From Phallusia mammillata (lineage: Eukaryota; Chordata; Ascidiacea; Phlebobranchia; Ascidiidae): a stretch of DNA of 64,000 nt. The notes beneath the pieces were generated by a model, which saw only the letters and a list, made by a program, of their open reading frames with translations, ran no database searches and was not told the DNA's origin. The position numbers and the translations under genes are program-made. Shown here piece after piece: positions 1 to 10,800 of this stretch. The stretch's first letter is position 1. Every line of letters starts with the position of its first letter. The stretch lies in the NCBI GenBank assembly GCA_003260075.1, contig QLIY01000036.1, positions 62,001-126,000 of the forward strand, given 5' to 3'.

Positions 1-19
1 TTGATGGTATTTATTCCAG

Positions 20-586
20 AGGTCAGAGCAGAAACGATTGGGGACCAATATCAAAGTCACACAGAGTACAAACAAGACTACACAATTCCATGCCTGATAG
101 GCGGATTGGCGCTAGTTTTCATGGCACTTCTGGCAGTTGTATGCTGGCGTAGACATGCCAAAAGGAAGCGTAAAGAGAAAAAACAACGTTGGTCCGAAAC
201 GGTAAGATCAAAGAAGTAGAGCCACATAAAAATGTGGTAATCAATAACACGTGCGTCAGTTCAGGCCATGTAAGGGTAAACCTGGACACTCATACGCAAT
301 ATATTTCAGGTTCATCACAGAAACTATTGAAATTGTTAGAAACAAGCCAAAACTTATAACTGCAGAGATACACGATCGCGTATTGTTGTGTCCTGTGTTT
401 TTTAAAAGCTTTATTTGTTTGTGAGCAGAAATGTTGGTATCAAACCGATCTTTTCTCGATTGTTTAGGTATAAAATCTAAAAACGTACTTCAAACAGTAC
501 AAATTCTTTTTTAGAATGAAAAACCCGATGTAAATGAAGACATCGCCTTGATTACAACGATGCATAGAAGAAATGAAACTCTTTAG
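20..586 (+). CDS. 3' end of a single-pass membrane protein, possibly a Jagged/Serrate-like Notch ligand (partial)
   Basis: Two exons are proposed: 20-201 and 515-586 (stop TAG at 584-586). The first follows a good acceptor (TTTATTCCAG) and ends at donor GTAAGA in phase 0. The second follows the acceptor CTTTTTTAG, also in phase 0. The first exon encodes a juxtamembrane stretch beginning EVRAETIGDQ, a hydrophobic membrane segment (LIGGLALVFMALLAVVC) and a very basic stop-transfer region (RRHAKRKRKEKK). Vertebrate Jagged proteins have a similar order before their cytoplasmic tail: an EVR/IRAE-type segment, a short linker, the membrane span, then RKRRK. That resemblance is weak and comes from memory of the family. 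The 23-residue tail is much shorter than a Jagged tail, so the second exon, or the identity, may be wrong. Everything upstream lies outside the window. Confidence 0.4.
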
Positions 587-2799
587 CGCCAGACAGCGAG
601 CAGTGTCAAAAACAACTTTCCGAATTTTGTAAATTGGCAATGCTGTGTTTTTCTTCGTCTCAAAAGGTTATCCCTAGATTTCTGAGCAGAGCTTGTATTG
701 TACATTCTGGCGTGGCATGGTTTGGAAGAACGTTCTTTTTAATTCCACTGGTCTCTACCTTTTCAACAAAAGTCTCCATAACCCAATCGCGAAAGATTAG
801 GTTTAATGAAGAAAGCTGTTATTACCGGAGGTTTACTGCCGTAACCTACTTTACAACATTATCTACTAGATGTGTTGATGGCTTTCTATTACAAGAAACG
901 AAGTAACGCCATTGCTTGCGAAACACAATGTTGTCGTAGTCATGTTTTGCTTTAACATCCTCCACAACGATATGCGCTAGCGTTTGCAGCGTATATAGAA
1001 GATATGTCAATATGTTTGGCCTTCTGGTAAAATATCGGGTTTCACCAATTATATAGCCTAGGTACACTGCTTGCTGAAAACAAAATACAAGTAGTTAAAA
1101 TGGTTTTGGCAGCATACAGTCAATGTGAACAACTTTTGAGCAAACTTACCATGACAATGTATCACTTGTGTGTTGGTGTGCTTGTCTGAAAATATCATTA
1201 AATAAGAACGTGAGATGTTGTTCCTTGTCACGTTTTGCAAAAGCAAGATCACAAATTTTATGTTTTTCAAACTTGATAAAATATGGTAAATACATCGTAA
1301 TGCAGAGGTTCCAAATCGCTGTTGCCATCACGGTCGTTTCAACTGTATTGGTTCGTAAACACCGCGGGCTGTTGATTTCAATAATCGCTTGGAAAAACGC
1401 AATCCATCACACCAAGACTGGCATAGTTAGCACATCCTATTATGTTACATGAGAAAATAAAAACAACAATTAAATTAGCGTTGGTGATTGGCTAAGGTGA
1501 TCACAACAGGAGTCAGAAAAGATGACCATAGAGTCATTAGAAAACGCTTTTCGTGGTAGCCACCTGTCGTTTCCGACAAATCAAAACAGAAGCATTGCTG
1601 GCAGAAAAGCGGAAGCAGACCCAGGCAAGAACAAAAGATAAATTACCGCCACGAGCTGTTTACGGTCTGTATTGGGCAAATGACCAGAGTGACCATTTCC
1701 TATAAAACTCAAGTAGCCCCAAGTCAACAATAAGAAAAACAGACAGGTTGTAAAACTAAACTCCATTTATTGAAAATATGGACGGAAAAAATTACCTGAT
1801 TTTTAGACCTTGAGAATAAAACTGTGTCACAAATCCAAATTAATAACCAGATGGCTAATAGACGTTCCCCAATCCGTAAAAATAAACGGCAAGGAGCATT
1901 ACAGTGCCTGGTTCTGTATTGGACAATGACGGAAGTGACACATTCATGTACCTAAATTAGGCAACAAATCATAATCACACGTCATCGATTTTCTTCAGAC
2001 GGAAATTGCTTTTACCTTTGTTGCCCGGTTCAAAATTATTTCAACATGATTATGCAACCAAATACGGTTGCCTAGAACACGTAGGAGGAAAAAGCTTCAA
2101 AGAAAATAGCTGTATCTCAAGCGGCCTCGTCAAAAGTTTTAAGTGGATATTGCCAAACAAATTGAAGTTTAGGATCAAAAAGATAAATGGTGATACTTAC
2201 ATTATGAAGTGAAATCACACTATTCCAAATTGCCAACATGTACATGATTCGACTTTTCCTCTACCCGAAATGTAAAAAAAGGTAAAAACAAACGCTTAAC
2301 AGTCTCCGGTTCTGCATTAGCAATGACCAAAGTGGCATTTTCCTTCAACTTAGCTTCCAAGTCTGCATTTAGAATCACGCTATTATTAGTTAGTTAATAC
2401 CAAATGGCTACAACCTCGGTCTTAACCTTTAACAGGACAGGTATATAAAATACTTAAAATTACTGCAACGAAATGATGTGAGACATAACCGCATTTTTTG
2501 ACCTTCAGGAAAAATATAAATTCAAACACATACCAAGAAAAATGACTACAAGGCAATTGGCTGGACATTTCTGCACCAAAACAATAAGTTCAAACGTCTG
2601 TAAGTTAGGCTTGTGATAGCATTTCCGACACATTTGTTTAATGCAGTTTTCCTGACTAGTGTAGACGGATGTCTTGTAAATGCAAATTCATAATCTGCAA
2701 AAAAGTGTCACTTCTGCAAGTACTGATATAACATCGGTGGCACACAACTCATTGAGAAACTCAATATGCGAAAACTTCTGTCAAAATTTTGTTATAACA

Positions 2800-2875
2800 C
2801 AGTGGTTGCCGTGGGCCACGAACAATTTTCAGTGGACCACAGAGCGATTTCAACTTTGTGTATAATATGATAAAT

Positions 2876-2911
<36 letters not shown>

Positions 2912-3032
2912 GCCATTTTTGCTTGTGACAGAATGGAAGTATTTTCAATGTTCGGCACTTTGTGGTGAGCCACGAAGCTACTTAGGTCATAACTAATCTA
3001 GGCCAGGAAGTACAAAAAAATGGAAACCACTG
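2800..3032. mobile_element. Degenerate hAT-like MITE containing a G tract
   Basis: The left end reads CAGTGGTTGCC and the right end GGAAACCACTG, a typical hAT-type terminal inverted repeat pair with mutations. The flanking octamers TTATAACA and TCTTAATA agree at only 5 of 8 positions, so the insertion looks old. An uninterrupted run of 35 G (2876-2910) lies inside. Confidence 0.5.
2876..2910. repeat. Poly-G tract (35 nt)
   Basis: A continuous G homopolymer of 35 bases in the written strand. It could form quadruplex structure, and its exact length is unreliable in any assembly. Confidence 0.95.
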
Positions 3033-3774
3033 TCTTAATACATTACTGAATAGTGAAGGTAAAACTGACAACTCTCTTCTCGTTGTAGTGTCATGCAATC
3101 TTAATTGCTGGAATCTTCATCTATCTAAACAGTTTGTTTTGGTAAGCATTTTGCAAACACGGATATTTATACAGTATTTTAACAAAACAAAACCAACCGA
3201 GTGACATCAAAATCTGCGATCAGAAGACACACTTTCGAAACGAACATGCAAAGTAAAAGCTAAATTCGCTAGGAGTGCACATGAGCTGTTGGAAGGGAAA
3301 AACTTTGGGTTTCATTTGTGACTGTGATGTGCTCAAAACAGTCAGTGACAGGCTTTCAAGTGTGACAAATTGAACGCAAAAGTGTTTTTCAGATGGAAAT
3401 CGCGGGCGGTCACGCTTTTGCAGTGGTGCAGAACGAAAGGACACGTGATTAATGAAACCAAATGGAGATTTTGGGAAAAAGAACACCTGAACAGGAAACG
3501 TAGGCTGCGCAAAAATCACAAAGCAAGATGAGTAGCAGCCAAGCGTTTCTGGCTGCATGTGATTTATACAAACAAGAGTGTTTGCTCACACGTTGTGGTT
3601 TTATCATCAGACAGATAATAATTTATAGTGATTTTGTTGTTACAATTTTCCGCTTCGAGCGAACGTCAAATAAAGAATGACATGAAACTGCAAACAAACA
3701 TTGATAATTACCGATGTTTTAACAAATACCGTTTTCGCATTATAAAAGCAAAGAGTCATTACATGTTAATTAAG

Positions 3775-3823
3775 CCGCAGACAGAGCATAATGTTACGAC
3801 GTATGAGGTATCATCAGTGCAGC
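3775..3823 (-). ncRNA. Degenerate hammerhead-ribozyme relic
   Basis: On the minus strand this repeats the order of the complete ribozyme at 17966-18015: GCTGCA, then CTGATGA, a stem II region, a second core box and a cleavage triplet GTC before TGCGGC. The second core box reads GTAAC instead of GAAAC, stem III no longer pairs, and stem II is damaged. It is probably inactive. The sequence just 5' of it (3824-3880) resembles the 5' flank of the intact copy. Confidence 0.6.
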
Positions 3824-3906
3824 TGGTGACAAGACATTGACCGCACAGGCTATGGTAGCCACAATGCGGCACTGCACCAGCCCATGTGGTCAATGTCTAA
3901 TCACCA

Positions 3907-3956
3907 GGTGCATTGATGAGACTTTGAAAGCGCAATACTGTGTACTATCTGCAGCT
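3907..3956 (+). ncRNA. Second degenerate hammerhead relic, opposite orientation
   Basis: On the plus strand: GGTGCA, TTGATGA, a shortened stem II (GACTTT), GAAAG, then ATC followed by TGCAGC. This is the hammerhead order with part of stem II deleted and stem I imperfect. With the relic at 3775-3823 it forms an inverted pair, and the flanks between them can fold back as about 39-base arms (3811-3850 against 3881-3920) around a loop of about 30 bases. Confidence 0.5.
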
Positions 3957-4790
3957 TAGAACTTTATACACAAGTTTAGCAAGGGCTAAGTACACGAACT
4001 TTAACCCAAATAATATTCGGTTTTGCATGCAAATTCGTTAGAGCGATGCTTCATTGCAGTGCCACAGAGCAAGTATACAACAGTGCCATGGGAGAATGCA
4101 ATGGTCAACCGATGCCTCGTTGCCTTCTGTACACAAGGGTGGCGCGTAGGAGATATGGTTGCTTCTGGCAAAAGGGCGAAACGGAAAAGAGCGCGTACAA
4201 CAGCTGCATGATGATAATAATCTCAATGTACATTTTACATTAAAACGAAGGCCATTGCGACTTTTGCAACTAGTACAAAGCCAAGCATGTCATGCAATAA
4301 AACAAAAGCATTAAAACGCCGCAATGACGGAGCTAAGAAACTAAACTACATTTCGGTTCACATAAGTTTAAATGGCACCCAAACACCAACAAACCGCCAA
4401 ACCGTTTTGTTTGTTTGTTTGTTTTAACTTATTGGGTAGAAATAAACAGGTTCCGCTAATGGATAACGTTGTGGGCAAGGTGCAGCATTTGGGAAATCAA
4501 AGCAGACGAATTGAAAATAGTTACAATATGGACGTGTACACAATAACTGGTCCAAAACAGAAAGTAGAATTTAAATCTTGCTTTAATTTCATCGACTGAA
4601 AACAAAAGCCGATCAAAATAAGCATTAGGCATTCAAAGTTCGGCTTAAAAGGCCAAGCTTGCCAAATGCCGCTTTTCGAAGCGGTGTGGTGGTCACCGTC
4701 TTAAATTTGTGAGCTTAACAATCATACAACCTCGGGTTTTATATACTTTCGGTCATCAGGTTGTGTCCGCACCAGGATTTTCCAGTGGAG

Positions 4791-4796
4791 TTTATT
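4791..4796 (-). terminator. Poly(A) signal for the cytokine-receptor-like gene
   Basis: TTTATT on the plus strand is AATAAA on the minus strand, about 77 bases beyond the stop codon of the receptor gene. No closer signal is evident. Confidence 0.55.
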
Positions 4797-4872
4797 TCAT
4801 ATTTCGCAGAGTCCGAGTAATATTTTGCGAGCCGAAAATTCTTTTTTTCTCAACAAATTGACACTTTCAGTG

Positions 4873-7800
4873 TCAATGAGCAAGTAGACTATAATCAGGC
4901 AAAGCTTCGCTCTGCGACAAATGACCAACGGCCGAATCCGTACTAATGTGTTTTGATTTGGCGAAAAACATGTTATGGATCATTTTCTCAGATCCAGGTG
5001 GTGGTCCGACCGCAGTGCCCATCTTAAGTTCATCGAACACATCGTCCCCGAACGACAACCGATCGTCAGGTTTGCCGAAATCCGAGGGCTCACTTCCCGC
5101 GTCAAATGGAGAGGAATTCTCGAAGCTCGGCATATCTGTTTCGTTCTCGCTGTTACAGCCGGCGGAACCGCGGCCAGTATCTTCTGAAGTCTCGGAATGG
5201 CGACTGGACGGTTCAAATCGGATTGAGTGATCAATGTCTGCAATGCCGGCGCTTGTAAGACCTGATGACACACCGCTGCTGGAGCACATGCTTTCAGGAA
5301 TGTAGTTGTCAGTGAGGCCACTGGAGTCGTCAGTAAAAGAGCTTGATTGTACCTCCGGCTTGTCGAGATAGCCTTCAACAGTTGAAGGAACAAAGTCAAC
5401 AGAATCCGTACGATTTTCTAAAAAAACAGGTTTGAATAACCTTCTGTTTAAAGACAAGCGTTTTATGCAACAGCTTGCATGACACATCAAGTGTTTTAAC
5501 AAACAGATTTCAAAGATGTCCCGTCAAAAAAACAAACCAGCCAACGAGTCGGTTTAAAAATGATAATCTGTAGTGAAAGATTCAAATATCACCAGCGCGA
5601 ATAGCCTGCATGCTTTAACCAGGTTTTAAATGTGCAAGTTAGAAGAAAAGAAAGTTTTTTTGACCAAACAATTCCGTGTCTAACGTTCCTAAAATTTGAA
5701 AGCACTGGTAATATCTAAGACACACCCCGAATTGTGAATGCACTTGCTCTTACTGCTTCTCTTTATCTTGGTGAAAATTTTCGACAAACGCTTGCAAAAG
5801 ACCATTAGGCTTAAAAATATAAAAGCCAAAAATGAGTGGGCCCAAAAGAAGTTGAATGCTAAGTTTACGCTAAGTTTAACGCATCATTTCTTTCCAATCT
5901 TTCTCCTGGTGCATTTATTCGTTTCATGCTATTTGGTCATCCTGATTTAACAGACGCTCACACACTGTCATTATCCCATGCTGTTCATAAATATTTGCGT
6001 GCATGTAACAGATTTTGATTTCTGCTGCCGTTTTATTGACATTTAGCCTCTTTCGTTCGCTTTTCCTCTTTTGTTTACTATTATTATCGACTACCCTTTA
6101 CCTGAAAATACATTTATTGCTCGTATGGTGACACAACAAAGGACAGTTTTCAGTTTCCAGACTGTCGTAAAATAATAAATAAAAAACTGCCTGTGCAAAA
6201 AAAAGAAGTTGAATAAGGTTTCATATTGTCCATTCGACAGACGCCGTTATTAATAGTTTCAGCGCACCTGGCCATGTAACTAAAATTTGATAAGCATCGA
6301 CAGTTGTACCTCGTCTGTAGTAATTTGGGGATATCGCGTTGCATTCGACAAAACAAAGTGAAAATGGGTATTGAAGGCATTTGAGTAGGGATAAAGGAAA
6401 ATTCTTGAAACCTTTGTTGATAAATTGTGTTCACGAGAGATATTTCATGTCAATTGTGTTCAAAGAGCTGATCGATGTAAAATGCCATTACCAAACGCAA
6501 ATAATCTTTTGTTAGACTTGACAGTTTTTTTTGCCCTGTGTTCGGCTTACAATTTATACGCATATGTTTATTGACGGGGGGATTCCGAAAGCAAAGTGTG
6601 TTCGATTGAATGTGGAGTGACGAATATTTGTGATACTAAACAAAATACTATAGTTGTTTTTCAAGAACTTATTCGTTTATTTGCTGTATAGGCTACTGTT
6701 ACTAGCCAACCAGAAGCTTACCTAGTTGGGGACGATTACCGATGTTGACATCAGGAACATCTACTTCGTGTCCAAACTCATTTTGAAGAAGAAAGTGTTT
6801 TTCTTTATCGGGCACTAAATACAAAAATCCAATTGTCAATTTTATCAAAGTAGGCCACGGGAAAGAACATGTAAGTGCGGGGAAATAATAGAAACGGGAA
6901 GCAAAAACAATAAATAATACCCCACGCTGACGTCAAAACAAGGTGAAATTAAGTGATGGTAAAACAAAGAGGGTTAAAATAGCCCACGACTCCGTCACCA
7001 AATGTCAGTTGTCCTGACAATGGGAAATGACATTTCACCCAACCCTGACAAACACACAAATTCTACATACACCAAATTGGGTATTACGCAGTGTGGGTCA
7101 TTATTCAGATTAGGTGTAGCTAACTGGAATGGAACTGCTACTAATGTGTTGTCAACAGAGCGTTAATTAAAATGCCAACATTGTAGCACTATAAAGGAGT
7201 CGGTCAATAATCAGGCTTGAAAATGACCTTGATCCCATTCGCAGCTGAAGTTAGAATTGAAATGTTGACGCTAAAATTTCACGGTAGGGCTTTTGTTTCC
7301 AAACACTAGCATTAGCGAAGATAATATTTGTCGCCTGTTAAAACGTATCAACCTGATAGATGAAAAAACTCTACCAAGTCAGGTTCATCGTCTGGGATAT
7401 GTGACTGATTGATAAATGACATTTTGCTCATCAGTTTTGCACGAATTTTAATCTGCTTGCCCAAATTGTATGGAGTCAAACAATAGGACACAACGAAACA
7501 TCGTATTATTTTATAATTTTAGAACAGATTTTGGTCGACCTGATTAAACACCCTTATTGGGCGGATGTAATATCTAGGGCGTGCATATAGGATATGAGAT
7601 TTTCGGAGCGCATTTTTGTTCTTGACCACCCGTTGCAGTAGTTGATATTTGAGCTAGCAATTCGCGTGGTCTCACAGGTGACAGTTTATCTTGACAAGGA
7701 AGCACTGTGTGGTACCCGCTGCTGCACGCGACTTCCTTTCCCGTTATTCGACAAGGCGTTGCATGGCCGAATCCGATACCTCATACCCCTTTCTCCAATC

Positions 7801-10800
7801 TATGTGGTCTGCTGCGACATTATGAATAAACAACAGGCATTGTTACGCTTTGGAGAAGGACGCCCGTACTATTGTTTGGATCTCGATGCGGTTTTTGCCA
7901 TTTTCCTGACCACCAATGCAACCGCTATGCATTAAAGGAGTAGAAGGAGAAAAGACACTGGATTTATACCGCTAAATTAACCATTTTTCTTAAATTAAAA
8001 TTAACCATTTTGGTAAATTAAAATTAAATTGCACCAGTTTTCATAAGGTGAGTAATATGTCGCAATGACAATTTCTCGACAATGTTAATGCACGGTACAC
8101 GTTAGGCCTTACGGAAACAGTGCTCTATTATGTTAATGGAATTTATACGAGAGTGAAGGGTTTTGTTGTTTGCGCAGTATAAATATTGTGATATGGGTAA
8201 CGGATTTCGTTAATATCTAAAACCTACTTGGTGTGTAACTACAAAAGTATTAGTGACGTTTTTCTTACGATTTACCGGTGATGACAACCCCATTTACCAA
8301 AAACAAATCGTGTTACTGAAGCTACAAAGTCATTTCTCTCATGCTGTTTGCCAAGGTAACTTTCTCTCAAGTTATCGACGGTTCATGCTACAGTTCAGGT
8401 ACGACTTCCTGACACCAAAAGCAGTAGAATCTCATTGACGCGCGACAATTTTGCGTGAGGCGCAGACGCCGGGGAACCACGTGTGTGTTGTAATACTGCC
8501 CATAAAGTAATCATTCTTAAATGGGCGACAAGTGGATTTTGCGAATATACGGTTTTACAGCAATCGCCCTTATAAAATTCTCTTAAGCATTGTACGTGTG
8601 TCATACGGAAATAAAATAATCTTTAAAATCACCTATACCGCTTATGTTAAGGGTTAAGACTATGCGGACCTATTTTTTCACTGATGATTCTAAGCACGAC
8701 TGTTGGATATTATACTGCATGATTATAGTGCATATTTCTTACAGTCGAGCATTTGATTGCGTCCTGAAAAAAAAAATATTAATGCGGCTAACCGCATAAA
8801 AACATTAGCAAATTGGTTATGCAATTAACCGAATTCGTCTTTACTTTAAGTGGAAGGTTTAGGTCGCAGCCGAGAATACCAACCTAATTTATCAGCAGTG
8901 CACAAATTAAGCGGTTCGGCTTCTTCCTTATACTCATCACTGGTGACAAAATTGCCACCGCTTCTGTTGCCAGCCAACGTTTTTTCCATGTCCATCTGCA
9001 AATAAATTACCACAATGACAACATTGTAATTCCATCGCTTGCATAGTGAACCTCAGTTATTCCGAATCTTCGCCTAATTCCGACAAAACTTGAGATACAA
9101 ATGTAACGCCAGTATAACTACTTTTATTATTTATGACAATTTTTAAAATATTTGTCAAAAAGCTAGTAATAATTATTGACCGCAAATTTTATCGTGCAAA
9201 GCAGTATAATATACTACTTGGGATGACGTCTAAAAGGACAATGCTAAAAGAATAAACAACTTGGATACGAAATAGATGCACTTGGGGAAAAAAGCCGCCT
9301 TCATAAGGAACTAAATCTCGTGGTATATGAAATGTATCAACTAACCTGCGGATTTGTAAGAATAAATAGACTTACCACTGAAGGTGGCATTTTTGTAACG
9401 GTTCCTATAAACTTTCGAAATTTTCCGGATACGTTGTAGGTGCCAAATATCAGTATCAAAAGGAGAATGACACCACCAATTATGCAGAGAAATATCACTA
9501 AAACCAAATCTAGAGAATCCGCTTCAACTTTGTCTTTTTCAGGCGCAGCAACAGTTACTGCATAGAAAAGAGGAGATGTTGTATGTTAAAACTTTGCAAA
9601 TACAACAACTAAATACGAATTTTTTTAGTATGAATTTTTTTAAACACTTCCTAAGTTTCAGTCTCAAGTCGGGAACAAGTACTAAATTCTTTTCTACGAA
9701 AAATCAATGGCCCCGGACATTTTTGCAAGTAAACGTGGACACTTAACGAAGCAAACTGGGGTACTGCCTTAAACATTAGAGCAATAGGTTATGTTTAAAC
9801 ACAAACGGTGAGTTACGCCTCATCGGGACGAAAATTAGGGCCCACACTCGAAAGTAAAAGGGCGAAACATTCAAACTTTTTAAAGCAACCTAAAAGTAAT
9901 GTCAACCATCGTTCCATTACCGCATAAATGTAAAGTATCGAGTTAGGCCCAAATCAGGTCCGTTTCAATAATTACCTAGAACCGGTTTGGTTATCGCTGG
10001 CTTAAGAACAAAGCGAAAACGTAGCACTTGATCAGTAGAGCACGAAAACGGCGTATTTAACATGACATTATCAGGCTTTTTAGTTTCCCGTTAATAGTGG
10101 CGTTGTAGGTGTTGCAGAGCAGGTTGTTTGTGTGCCTTAGTGTCACATGTGTTTTTTTCGGATCCATTCTGGTATTTTTTACTTCGATTTATTTCCTGCT
10201 TATAGAACTGATGAAGCCATGTTGTATGCAGAGACAGATTTAAGAGTGCTGTAACTTACAGATGCGATATATGCAGCACAAGCCATCTATTTTTTTTACC
10301 ATTTCCTGGCATGCAATACTGCTCCATTTGTGCCTCAGACTTTCGCGAAGTGGCCTGGAAACACAAGAGGTGTCCAGGCTTGGTGGTCTCATTAAGATTA
10401 GGATCAAGACTGATATTCTTAATAGAGCAGTTTCGTTCGCCAGATTTTTCCCAATACTTGGTTACCGACCATACTTGTCGATTAAAGAACATGCTATAGA
10501 GCCCATCTGTCAGTTTTGTTCCATTCCTTTCAACATTATCTACAAATATAAAACAGTAAATGTCTAAGATCGTCAATACACAAGTTGTCTTATCTGAAAG
10601 ATCTCGTCAATACACAAGTTGTCTTATCTGAAAGAAGCTCCCCAATGCGGCCCACGAACACTCAACAACAATTGTAGAATTTTGTCAGATTTTTATCTAA
10701 CTATAATATATTTTTTCTATTTTTCATAGTGAAAGCTATGATTTAAACAGACATTTACAGAAATTAAATTTATAAATAAAAATTCATATGTTATAAACAG

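Larger units (their letters stand above)
587..4790. other. Intergenic stretch with repeats; no firm gene
   Basis: I see no supported gene here. The interval contains a possible signal-peptide exon at 1651-1766 (-), a degenerate hAT-like element with an internal G tract (2800-3032), and an inverted pair of hammerhead-derived repeats (3775-3956). Several open frames of 60-110 codons overlap each other on both strands without matching splice signals or recognisable composition. Confidence 0.5.

Noticed and set aside
846-1067. Minus-strand 73-codon frame after a good acceptor (TTTTGTTTTCAG)
   Set aside because: The only nearby upstream donor, on the minus strand, gives an incompatible phase, and no family is recognised.
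5738-5950. Plus-strand leucine-rich frame inside receptor intron 8
   Set aside because: Low-complexity hydrophobic start in AT-rich intron sequence, on the strand opposite the receptor, with no supporting signals.
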